A DNA stretch of 64,000 nucleotides from Purpureocillium takamizusanense. Taxonomy: Eukaryota; Ascomycota; Sordariomycetes; Hypocreales; Ophiocordycipitaceae. The stretch covers positions 1,550,001-1,614,000 of the forward strand of contig NC_063071.1 in assembly GCF_022605165.1 (NCBI RefSeq), read 5' to 3'. Below the pieces are notes generated by a model, which was not told where the DNA came from, did not search any database, and saw nothing but the letters and a program-made list of their open reading frames with translations. Positions 1 through 8,929 of this stretch are shown here, one piece after another (the stretch's first letter is position 1; each line of letters opens with the position of its first letter). Position numbers and translations under genes: made by a program.

Positions 1-596
1 GCAGCGGGTCGGCGTGCCGCAGGAACCAGCCGCAGATGGCGTGTCCCGCTTCGTGGTACGCCACCGTCTTCTTCTCCTCCGGCTTGAGCACCAGGGACTT
101 GCGCTCCAGGCCGCCAATCACGCGCTCAATGGCGCGCTCAAAGTGCTCCATCTTGACGTCCTCGGCATTGCCTCGGGCGGCTGTCCTTCTGTTAGCATGC
201 GAATCCGCCTGCACGGTGGGGCAAGGTAAACGTACCGATGAGGGCCGCCTCGTTGACCACGTTGGCAATGTCGGCGCCCGAGAAGCCAGGCGTGAGGGTG
301 GCCAACCGGCCCACCAGGTGCTCCTGGTCCTCCTTGGTGACAATCTTCTTGAGATAGACCTTGAAAATCTCCTTGCGCCCGTTCATCGTCGGCCGGTCAA
401 TGTAAATGTGCCTGTCGAACCGCCCGGGTCGCATCAGCGCCTTGTCGAGAATGTCGGCGCGGTTGGTGCCGGCCAGCACGACGACCTGCTCCCTCGTGTT
501 GAAGCCGTCCATCTCCGTCAGGATCTGGTTGAGGGTCGCCTCGCGCTCGTCGTTGCCGCCGAACCCTCGGCCGCTGTCCATGCGCGCACGGCCGAT

Positions 597-629
<33 letters not shown>

Positions 630-2135
630 CGCGTTCTTGCGGCCCTCGGCAAAGAGGTCGCGCACACGGGATGGACCGACACCCACAAACATTTCCACAA
701 ACTCGGAGCCGCTGACGCTGAAAAAGGGCACGCCCGACTCGCCGGCCGTGGCTTTGGCGAGGAGCGTCTTGCCCGTACCGGGGGGGCCCGCGAGGATGGC
801 GCCGCGAGGAATCTTGGCACCCAGCTTCTCGAACTTCTCAGGCTGCTTCAGGAAGCTTACAAACTCCATAATCTCCGTCTTAGCCTCCTCCAGGCCGGCG
901 ACGTCGGCGAACTTGACCTTGACGGCGCTCTCGGCGTTGAACTTCTTAGCCTTGCTCTTGCCAAAGTTGAACATGCCGCCGGCGCCGCCGGCGCGCCCAC
1001 TCATGGAGCGCTGGGTCCAGAGAATCAGGCCGATGAACAGCAGCGTCGGACCAAACGCCAGAAGGACGTTGCCCATGGTGCTGCCGCCGGCCTCGTAGCT
1101 GACGGGGATCCGTTCCGACTGAGGAATGCCGAGCTGGTCCTGTGCCTCCTCGAGCTTCTTCTCAAAGGACTCGACGGAGCCGATGGAGAAGACGTAAGTC
1201 CTCCGACCGCCGTTCTCCGTCGTGGCCTGGGAGGCGTCGGGGTGCAACTCGACGCGCACCTGGGAGCCGTTAATGACGACGAGCTTCTGCACGAGGCCCT
1301 TGTCGAGGAACGCCCTCCTCATCTCCTGCCAGGTAATCTCCTTTTCTGAGAACGGCCGACTGAGCGACTCGAAGGCCCATAAGGTGACTCCAAGCACGAG
1401 GCCGGTCTGAAGGGCGTCCATCCACGTGTTCCTCTCCTTTTTCGGCGGCCCTTGTCCCGGGCCAGTGGTGTGCGACCTGTGTTCGTCTCGCTTGTCACGC
1501 GCCTGGCCGTCGTCTTGGCCCTTGGGTTGCTCGTCCTTTTGGTGATGCATGTTTGGGTCGTTTTTATCGAACATGCGGTTACCCTTTTGCTGTTGTTCCA
1601 CCTCCCATTCCGCCAACCGCTCCGCCATCATGAAGACGGACCGCATCAGCCTTCCCTTGTCCAGAATCGACAGGTTACCCGGGCCCTGCCGCATCTTCTT
1701 AAGCAGGTCACGAATTTCGCCCGGCGCGCCGGTCTGCTCGAGGCCCTTGAGTATGTCCGTCATCGTCTGCTTCTGGCCCTCGGGCAGGAGATTCTTGAAG
1801 CCCTCCAGCTGCGCAATCTCCTCCTTTGTCAGGTGTACCCAGCCCGCGGGCAGGGGTGCCGGGGGCGCTTTCGGCGCCTCGGATTTGCCTTGCTCATCGG
1901 TGGGCTTGTTCTCGGAGTCTTTTTTGTCAGTCGGCTCGTTCGACTTGGGGTCCTCGTCCGGCTGTGGCGGCTTCGAGGAAAAGTGTCTCGGCCGGGGCCC
2001 GTACGGGGTCGCATTGGTGCGCAGCGCGAATGACCGAGTCGCAAGCGGCGCTCCCAGACTCCTCTGCACAGCCGAGTGCTGGGAGAGACGCGCGAGCCGC
2101 GCGAGCTGGCTCGATTGCCGAAGAAATCTCGACAT
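1..2135 (-). CDS. AFG3: Mitochondrial m-AAA protease subunit (AFG3/YTA12 family), 3' end beyond window
   Basis: ATP-dependent zinc protease of the inner mitochondrial membrane. With its partner subunit it degrades misfolded membrane proteins and processes selected precursors on the matrix side. Exons: 236-2135 and 1-180 (continuing left); the intron 181-235 is GT-AG and restores the family reading [14 protein letters not shown]. The start at 2135 begins an Arg-rich, acid-free presequence; the frame is open further upstream to 2366, but that part looks like leader. Visible elements: a charged linker (about residues 50-235), a membrane segment near 238-256, the intermembrane domain, a second segment near 355-373, Walker A GPPGTGKT at about 450-457, Walker [10 protein letters not shown] near 506, the SRH region [19 protein letters not shown], and the zinc motif HEAGH at bases 41-55. 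About 693 residues are present, and roughly 200 C-terminal residues are missing. Yta10 and Yta12 types are close, so the paralogue assignment is uncertain. Confidence 0.93.
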
Positions 2136-3105
2136 GGTGGTTGACGGGCTTGTCGCGGATGCGGAACCACCGGAGCAGGTGAGGGCGTGGAGGAAAAGGG
2201 GCCGCGCTATGTCATGAGCAGCGCAGGCGGCGCTCGAGGGCTCGGTATGCGGCGGCTGGGATAAAAGAGCATCCAACCGTCGTGGACGGTGCGTTGGGAT
2301 GCGAAGGATGTCGATGACAGCACGAGAGGAAGCTTCTGGCGAGGAACCCACCTTTCCGTTCTGCATGGGTCGAAATTAGCGGGCGGTCACGTGTTGGAGT
2401 ACATTGTGCGACAGTGGGGGCCACCGGGACGAAGGTCTCAGGCATCTGCGCCGCGCAACAACCAACCTACCTCCACTAAAAACGCCGCGAACGGCCGCAA
2501 CGCCGACCCCGTATGAGGCAGCATGGGATGCCGCCTGTCACGCCTTGGGCATGTTGCGCGCGAATTTCGGTTCATGTTTACCGTGAGGCTTCTATGCCAC
2601 GCGATGACAAGGCCACCATGTCGTCGGGTGACGGCCCTGACGAGTCACTCGTAGTATCAATCCCGACTCGGGACGACGTTCCTGAACCCGAGACCTTGCA
2701 TCGGAACCGCATGAAGGCAAGTCCGCCAGCATAGCTCGGACAGCATGCTGCTCAGTCGTGTGGTTACTAGAGCAGTGCGCTGCTCATGTATTCCTTAATC
2801 GCGGGGTCCTAGGCTGTATACAAGCCCCCTGAGAGGAAGGGGCAGCAGTCTTCCACGGCTTTTCGGATCTCACCAGCTGCGACTGCTTCCTGACCAGGCC
2901 CCGTGAAGGTCATTGGACTACGTAGGCTTCCACCTGCTTCCTATAACCATCTTCTGTCCTCAAAGTGCCTCGAAGCATCCCTTGCCTCGCCCTTCTTATC
3001 CATACCGTAAGCGCACCCCACCTCTCACTGGCTTGATACCATGCAGACAAGAGCCCATACAACTGTTTCTTGGCCGTGCTTCCACTCAAAAAAAGCTCAT
3101 GCATC
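2136..3105. other. Intergenic, no gene seen
   Basis: This is the stretch between the m-AAA protease start and the stop of the secreted-protein gene. It holds only short ORFs without recognisable protein features. The first 300 bases presumably carry the promoter and leader of the protease gene. Confidence 0.6.
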
Positions 3106-3827
3106 TCAGCACCAGTCTTGACGCACAATTGTGTTCCAATTGCCCGCCTCAAAGTTCTGTCCCGAGACATGGCTCGCGCGCGCCGCGCAATTATTGACAA
3201 TGTGCTGCGCGCTATCCGCAACCCAGTTCCAACTATCCAAAGTCTTGGCCACTGTGTTCTGCAAAGAACCATCAGCACGCGAACAGTGAGCACAACGCCC
3301 CCCTCTGCACGAAGAAGGATTCCGTGAGTTGCAACGCGAAGGGGGATTCATCTTGACTTACATCGTTGCACCACCATATGGCGGAGTTGTGGGAACAGCT
3401 CACGCGGCCACAGTTCCCCGGACCTGGCCCGTTGCGCGGAGCCGCCGGTGCGGTACGCAGGTAATTGATGCCCTCCTGTATGCGGCCCTTGTTTGCGAGC
3501 GGCCAGTTGCCGCACCTGACATCGCTGCGCTTCTGGTTCAGCCCTCTCGGCGCCGGTTTGTGCCGGAGGGAAAAGCCGGGGTTGAGACGAAGAGCCTCGG
3601 CGTATACCTCCTGGATGGTGCCGTTCAGGACCTGGAACTTGCCGCACGACACCTCAACATCCCAATACATTGGCTCGATGCCAAAACCCGACACGGGTGG
3701 CTTCACTCCGCCCGCCGCAGCCTATGATACGTGGTTAGTGTGGTGATTATAGGTACGGGCCTCTCACCACGCATACATGTTGCGCCATGAGTACAGTGGC
3801 GATGATCAATGTGAACCACGTGCACAT
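3106..3827 (-). CDS. Small secreted cysteine-rich protein with pro-region (candidate effector or matrix protein)
   Basis: Three exons, 3768-3827, 3362-3721 and 3106-3258, joined through GT-AG introns of 46 and 103 nt, give 190 residues. The 46-nt first intron has an ACTAAC branch site. The first exon is a near-perfect signal peptide: Met-Cys-Thr-Trp, a hydrophobic core LIIATVL, then MAQH. A pro-like segment follows up to a dibasic KR at 84-85, which would suit Kex2. The rest holds six Cys (90, 124, 129, 138, 164, 190) and the block GPGPGNCGRVSCSHNSAIWW, then CND split from NTVAK by intron 2. I recall such blocks from unnamed secreted proteins of plant- and insect-associated fungi; this is memory, not a search. 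The function is unknown. The gene lies in a gene-poor pocket of about 2.6 kb. A shorter model without exon 1 would lack both a start codon and a signal peptide. Confidence 0.8.
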
Positions 3828-4721
3828 AATGTCGAATTACGGTAGGTGGCAGTTTATGACAGAATCTGACTTGTACTCGGCTTTCGCTTGTGGTTGTAGT
3901 ATGTAGTTCATTTGGGAGTGGTGGCAGTGTGATTACAGCCTCATTCGGACTTTATATAACAAGTACGAAGTAATTCGTGATAAGTGGCTTCTGTCAGTGT
4001 CTCCGCCAACCAGGGTCATTGAGGTTTTACGGTTATTTCTTGACGCGGTGTAACCAGTCTAGCCATCGTGGGATGCTGGTTAGGTTTGGCCAGGTGTCTT
4101 GCATATTCACGAGCCGTATCAACGTCTAAGACGCAAGACTTTGATTGACAAGCAGACATACGAATATCTTGGCGACGGGGCAGTCCCTAACCCAGTCTCC
4201 TGATTTGGCCTCTCCCGAGTCCTTTGCCGTGTGCGGATCGGGCTATAAGCGACACTGCTCAAGAGCACATATCTAGTCAGGCCATCCTAGCTTTGTACGG
4301 ACATGCTGAGCCCTTCGTGGCGGGGGTTGCCAGCCCAAACATGGAGGCTCGCGCGCTGGTGAATGCATGCATGACGGCCAAGTGGGCGCGGAATGGCGTC
4401 TTTCCCAAAGTATAACGCTTGCTAACAGGTCTCGTCGCGGCGGACTTGTCAGGTGGCATAGGGTCCAGTTGTGCACGCCAATGGAGTTCTTTTGCTGGGC
4501 ATGTCATTGGGCAGGCGTTGATAAGCCGTATGCCCGATGACTCCGCTGAGTCGGGGTCAATGGTATGCTTTCGGAATCCAGCCCGAGAAGTGTAATAGCA
4601 GTCCTATCAGGATGGCGTAGGAGCAGGATTTGCCTATCGTTGATCTTGGCACCTTGGAGAGAGCTCTCGTTGCCTCAACTGATTGGCGGGTTGCAAGGCC
4701 AGGTGCTCGGGCAAACACAAC
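3828..4721. other. Intergenic, no gene seen apart from the TATA box
   Basis: Moderately AT-richer than its surroundings, with frequent stops in all frames. It contains the TATATAAAG site at 3950-3958 and the downstream side of the methyltransferase gene. I see no transposon ORF, terminal repeat or RNA gene. Confidence 0.55.
3950..3958 (-). promoter_or_regulatory. TATA box of the secreted-protein gene
   Basis: On the minus strand the site reads TATATAAAG, 123 nt upstream of the proposed ATG at 3827. This is a plausible distance, and a strong TATA box fits an inducible gene. It is supported by motif and position only. Confidence 0.45.
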
Positions 4722-5774
4722 TCACTGTCTCATTCCCTTGACGAAGATACAGCGAATGTGGCCGGCTCCTTTGACTGGTACGCTCCACGGCTGGCCCGAG
4801 CCGAGGACGTCGAGCGTCTGGGTGCCTGCATCGTCAGCGCCATCGGGCCAGTCCCGCCAGACCTCGACGACCAATCCACGCACCAACGGATGTTCTGCCA
4901 TATGGGCGAGAATCCTCCGCGCCTGCGCTTCATCGCCGAGCTCGAGCAGCATCGCCTTTGGCCGCAAGACCGAGGCCACGTCCAGGAGCCGGGCGTAGAA
5001 GACGTCCTGGCGCTCCCAGCCGTCCGGCACCGCGATGCCTTGCCCGGGAACGAGGGCAAGCTTGGGCTCGTACTTTCGCACGGAATACCCCAGCTGCCCG
5101 TGGCCGTAGTCCCATACGCGCTGGGATACGTAGGGCGGATTCGAGACGATGACGTCCCAGCGCGTCGCTGCCAGCGCTTCAATGTCGGCGTCGTCAAACA
5201 CGTCTGTGCGTGAGATGCTCAGCCTCTGCTGCTCGTTAACACTCAGGTTGCCCTGCTGCTCGTTGTGGTGGACATTGTCGTTCGCGAGGCGGAGAGCGGC
5301 GGCGGCGATGTCGACGCCAAGCACGTCGAGGCGCGCGGCCCAGCGCTGGAGCGAGGCAAAGAGGAGCAGCGGGATGCATCCCGTGCCGGTGCAAAAGTCG
5401 ATGATGCTCAGCCCGCGCGCGGGGGTCAGCCCAGGGACCTGGCCCCTTTTGATCGAGTCTACGAGGTGGCACGTGTAGGCCTCCGTTTCGGGCCGCGGGA
5501 TGAGCACGCCGGGCCTGCACTTGATGTCAAGGTGGCCGAACGGCTGCGACCCAAGGATGTACTGCAGGGGCACGCCGCGGCCACGCGACTGGCAGAGCTC
5601 CCGGACGCGGCTGCTGCTGCAGCGAGCGGGCGCCGTCGTCTCCCGGACGTGCTGCTCGATCCAGCGCAGCTCGTTGCGCGCCGAGGGCATGTCCCTGCAC
5701 GCGGGCAGCAAGGCTGCGAGGTCATGGGACTGCTGCTTGGCCTGGCGGAGGAGCCATGGCGGGAGTCGTGGCAT
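4722..5774 (-). CDS. MTQ1: HemK/PrmC-family protein-(glutamine-N5) methyltransferase
   Basis: Single exon, 350 residues. The family methylates the Gln of the GGQ motif in class I peptide release factors using S-adenosylmethionine; the fungal Mtq1 branch acts on the mitochondrial release factor. Visible signatures: RPETE at 94-98, the SAM-binding loop DFCTGTGCIPL at about 126-136, an acidic residue after strand 2 (VLGVD at 151-155), and the catalytic NPPY at 212-215, which binds the glutamine amide. An N-terminal helical region of about 90 residues matches the HemK substrate-recognition domain. The start at 5774 is the first in-frame ATG. Mtq2, the cytosolic enzyme, is shorter and lacks this N-terminal domain, so MTQ1 is preferred. 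The gene is divergent from RPB11. Confidence 0.92.
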   Translation of the reverse strand: MPRLPPWLLRQAKQQSHDLAALLPACRDMPSARNELRWIEQHVRETTAPARCSSSRVRELCQSRGRGVPLQYILGSQPFGHLDIKCRPGVLIPRPETEAYTCHLVDSIKRGQVPGLTPARGLSIIDFCTGTGCIPLLLFASLQRWAARLDVLGVDIAAAALRLANDNVHHNEQQGNLSVNEQQRLSISRTDVFDDADIEALAATRWDVIVSNPPYVSQRVWDYGHGQLGYSVRKYEPKLALVPGQGIAVPDGWERQDVFYARLLDVASVLRPKAMLLELGDEAQARRILAHMAEHPLVRGLVVEVWRDWPDGADDAGTQTLDVLGSGQPWSVPVKGAGHIRCIFVKGMRQ

Positions 5775-6262
5775 CAGCCCGGGCGGCCGCGCCGCAAGAT
5801 GGCGTTGATGAGATGACGAGCAGATCGGGCGCGGGTGAGTTTATACTGGTTGAGTGAGTGAGCAACGCCAACAACAACCGCTAAATATGACACGGGGCGC
5901 TGGTCGAGAGTCAAAACCCAGAGAGCGGGTGGGTATTTACCCGACAATTAACCCTCGCGACAGTGAGCGCCACACACTGATCCCTGCGACGACGACGACC
6001 CAAATGGACCCGCGACTCTGACGGGCGTCACTCACGTCCCTCCCATCACCGCACCAGCGTCCCATCTGTCCGACACCGGGCAGCGTTGCTCTTTTTTGGA
6101 TCGCGGCTCTCATTAAAGCGAGCCCCTTTCGCCACTGTCCAGAGTACTGTGTTTGTTCGTAAGATTTCGTCCAGTCCTGCGGCAGCCCCCGCGCCACTGC
6201 TCTCGCGCTGACCCATGAAAATCCAGTCCTTGCTGTAATTCCTCGTTGGATACGCCGCCAAG
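5775..6262. other. Shared divergent promoter region between MTQ1 and RPB11
   Basis: This 488-bp gap separates two start codons that point away from each other, so it must carry both promoters. I see no TATA box or other clear motif, and no coding signal. Confidence 0.6.
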
Positions 6263-7371
6263 ATGAACGCCCCGGATCGGTGAGTTTTGTTTTCGTTGCC
6301 TCTTTGTTTGCTGCGCCCTGGGTGGCCTTTGTTTTGATGATGCGAACCGTCGCGTCGTGCCGAGATCGCTGCACCTTGGAGGCATCTCGCTGGCCATGCC
6401 TTGATACAACGCGCCGCGATGCTCCTGCACCCACTCGTGCGCCTTGCGGACGCCGTCAGCGGCCCGCGTCTCACTAGGACTCCATGGCCATGGCACGGCC
6501 GTCAGGGATCTTTTCGCGCCGTTTCTGGTCGTCTTTCGCCCTATGGTGTCGAGCCCACGGCGCAGAGCAAGAGCGCACCCGGGTGGTTGCCCGATTTGTG
6601 CAGGCGCCCCCCTTTCGGGAACTGCGCTGTGAGCAGTGAGCGCGCAGCGAGTGCCGCACCGCATGCCTTATGTCCAAGGCCGCCTGGATAGCTCGCGCCC
6701 TCCTTCTGCCGTGATCAACCTCTCCCTCCGCGGTTCCAACCATCTCCCGCGCCCTCGTCCCGCCGTCGTCGTCGTCATGGCTGGCTGCAATTCCAGACAC
6801 TTCAACCTCCAGGACACGCCGTACTTTGCTAGGTCTGTTCGCCCCTTGTGATGCAACTTGCTAACTTGCTGTTAGTTTCGAGCTCTTCTTGCTCAGCGAG
6901 GGCGAGAAGAAGATTGAGGAGAAGGTGTACTCTGGTGAGCAATCTGCGCAGCGCTCTCCTGCATCAATGCGACCTGGCCCTGACGCAATTCACAGGCATG
7001 TCAAACACGTCCGACTTTATCCTGAACAAGGAGGACCACACTCTGGGCAACCTGCTCTCGGAGCACCTGAAGCTGCACCCCAATGTCTACATGGCTGGTT
7101 ATAAGCGTGCGTTTGCCCCTCCGTTCTGAATGCCTCGTCTCGTACCTCGTTTCACTGCTGACCATTACCAGTCGGCCACCCCAACGTACCACAGCTGTTC
7201 ATTCGGCTGCAGACCGACGGCACCAAGACGCCGCGCGAGGTCTTTTGCGCCGTATGCGAGAAGCTCATCAACCAGCTCGAGTCGCTGCACCAAGAGTTTA
7301 CGCGCGAGTGGGAGCTGCGCCGCATCACAAACGTCGGCGAGCAGGGCAACATGCAAACAAACGGCCACTGA
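6263..7371 (+). CDS. RPB11: DNA-directed RNA polymerase II subunit RPB11
   Basis: Small subunit that pairs with RPB3 to form the alpha-like assembly platform of RNA polymerase II. Four exons, 6263-6279, 6876-6934, 6996-7106 and 7172-7371, give 128 residues, close to the usual fungal length of about 120-130. The joined protein starts MNAPDRFELFLLSEGEKKIEE, and this N-terminus is typical of the family. The alpha-like dimerisation core reads KEDHTLGNLLSEHLK, then MAGYKLGHPNVPQLFIRLQT. The C-terminal helix LINQLESLHQEFTREWELRR packs on RPB3. The first exon is only 17 nt, and intron 1 (6280-6875) is 596 nt, unusually long beside the two following introns (61 and 65 nt). Its 3' end has a CTAAC branch site and TTAG. 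An in-intron ATG at 6778 could tempt a gene finder, but it would lose the conserved N-terminus. Confidence 0.95.
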
Positions 7372-7686
7372 GCGGACGGACACCAGGGTAAAAAGGCGAT
7401 TGGCGTTGGGATACCACCATTTATACTAAGCTTGCATTGTGTCACAATAGGGATCAAAAGGTAGACTCCATGACGAGACGTGTTTCTTGACGGTTACCTG
7501 CGTGATTGCAGTTCTCTCGCCGCAGCGCTTCTGCCGGGGCAACGAGTCCCCCCCGCTACAGGCGGCCTTTCAAGTTCAGTGCTCCCCGCGCACTCAGTGA
7601 TGCTGTGCCTAGCGTAGCGTTCGCTGCAGTCATCCACTCGAGGGCGGTCCATGTTGTAGCCATTTTTCGTAGGCCGACTCACGTTC
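7372..7686. other. Convergent 3' region between RPB11 and LSM5
   Basis: This 315-bp stretch separates two stop codons facing each other. It should carry both 3' ends. No canonical AATAAA is evident, which is common in filamentous fungi. Confidence 0.5.
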
Positions 7687-8205
7687 TCACGCGGCTGCCT
7701 CGGGCCCCTCGCCTCCAGGGATCAACTGCGCGGGTTAGTCTACGCATCGCGAGGCCGAGCTTAAGGGGCAACCAACCATGCAAATATTGTTTCCGTTCAA
7801 CAGAATCTTCGGCAGCGAAGTGTGGTTGCCGCTGTAGTCACTGCAACCCGTCAGTCAGGACGCCATCCAGGAGACCTCATGGGTGGCGCCTACAATTCCG
7901 TCACATCCTCCAAGACCATGTCTGCACGCGATCAGCAAGACATCCCATTAGCTAGGGTGCGTCGCAACTCACTGACGTAGTCGTCGAAGCCGACGAGCGT
8001 CCCGCTAAACTCTGCGTCGAGGTCAGTCCAAGCCCCTTGGCTGCGGCGAAATCTGCTTCGCACCCTTGTCGCCCTTCATAATGACCCATATCCGTGAGCC
8101 GACACACTTGTCGATAAGCTCTAGACAACCAGGTCAGCAAAAACGTTCGTTCATTAATGCGCAAACGGGGCAGAGCGGACCGAGGGGGAGCAGCTGGGAG
8201 GCCAT
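7687..8205 (-). CDS. LSM5: U6 snRNA-associated Sm-like protein LSm5
   Basis: Member of the heptameric LSm2-8 ring (U6 snRNP, nucleus) and the LSm1-7 ring (mRNA decapping, cytoplasm). Six tiny exons, 8181-8205, 8064-8120, 7973-8011, 7894-7921, 7777-7840 and 7687-7725, join in frame to 83 residues. The protein starts MASQLLPLELIDKCVGSRIW. Sm1 is VIMKGDKEFSGTLVGFDDYVN followed by MVLEDVTE; Sm2 is KILLNGNNICMLIPGG. The length equals that of known LSm5 proteins (about 80). All five introns (51-60 nt) end in AG; the first uses the weak donor GTCCGC. Intron sequence (267 nt) exceeds coding sequence (252 nt). The gene is divergent from the exonuclease gene and convergent with RPB11. Confidence 0.94.
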
Positions 8206-8929
8206 GACGGGTTGCAGTTCGCGATGGCTGCGCTGGGGCCGGGAAGGGAGACCGTGTCTTGATGACACAGCAGAGGCGTTAGTTTGGCGGGTTGAGGCTG
8301 TGCGGAGAGTCACTGTCGCTGTCGTTGTCGATGTTGAGATGTCTTCATCGGCGTGAGGTAAACTGAGATCCGGCCAGCGCCAGGGTTCCGCAGGCGCTGT
8401 AGTGGGGGACCTCGCAGCGGGTTTAGTGCCGCCACACGGCTCCACGTGCGCACGCGTCGATGACTAATAAGGCGTCAAGGTGTTCCGTCCAGGGGCGGTG
8501 AGCGGCGGAGCGGCACTCACTCACTCCTGCCACTCACTCACTGTAAGCGCCACGCCGCGACAGACATCCAGCGCCGAGGGTTCCATCGTGAATCGTGATG
8601 CGCGATCCGGCCCGGCCCCCGCATCATCCTCCACACCCCTTTGTTTGCTGCACAGCGCGCGGCTGCCTGATCAGTTATCACTGCATCTCGCCCCCCGGGC
8701 CATGGTCATTGGCTGCGGCGGCCGTCATGGAGCTTCCGCAGAGCGTGCCCGGTCGTTGATGACCTACAAGTGCGAATATAAGGGGCTCTCACGCGTCGCA
8801 GGCAATGCTGCCGGGCTTCTGCGCGCGTCTCTTCGCCCCCCCACGAAGACGACGACGACACTTGCTGATGCCGCTTCGGCTCCCATCTGCCGCACGCGAC
8901 GAACCAGGTGCCGCTCTCTGCCATTTATC
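8206..8929. other. Divergent upstream region of LSM5 and the exonuclease gene
   Basis: This 724-bp region lies between two divergent starts. The exonuclease frame stays open through most of it, with in-frame ATGs at 8702 and 8759, so some of it could be N-terminal coding sequence. The encoded stretch is low in complexity and I treat it as leader and promoter. It contains short CACT repeats near 8516-8541. Confidence 0.45.

Noticed and set aside
36..1349. 437-codon plus-strand ORF opposite the m-AAA protease
   Set aside because: It is the antisense shadow of a strongly conserved coding region; its translation has no family features and the GC-rich codon pattern explains the openness.
2400..4700. 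Transposon relic or mutated repeat in the gene-poor pocket
   Set aside because: No transposase-like translation, terminal repeats or marked loss of CpA/TpG balance can be seen by eye; a dinucleotide index and repeat search would be needed to support it.
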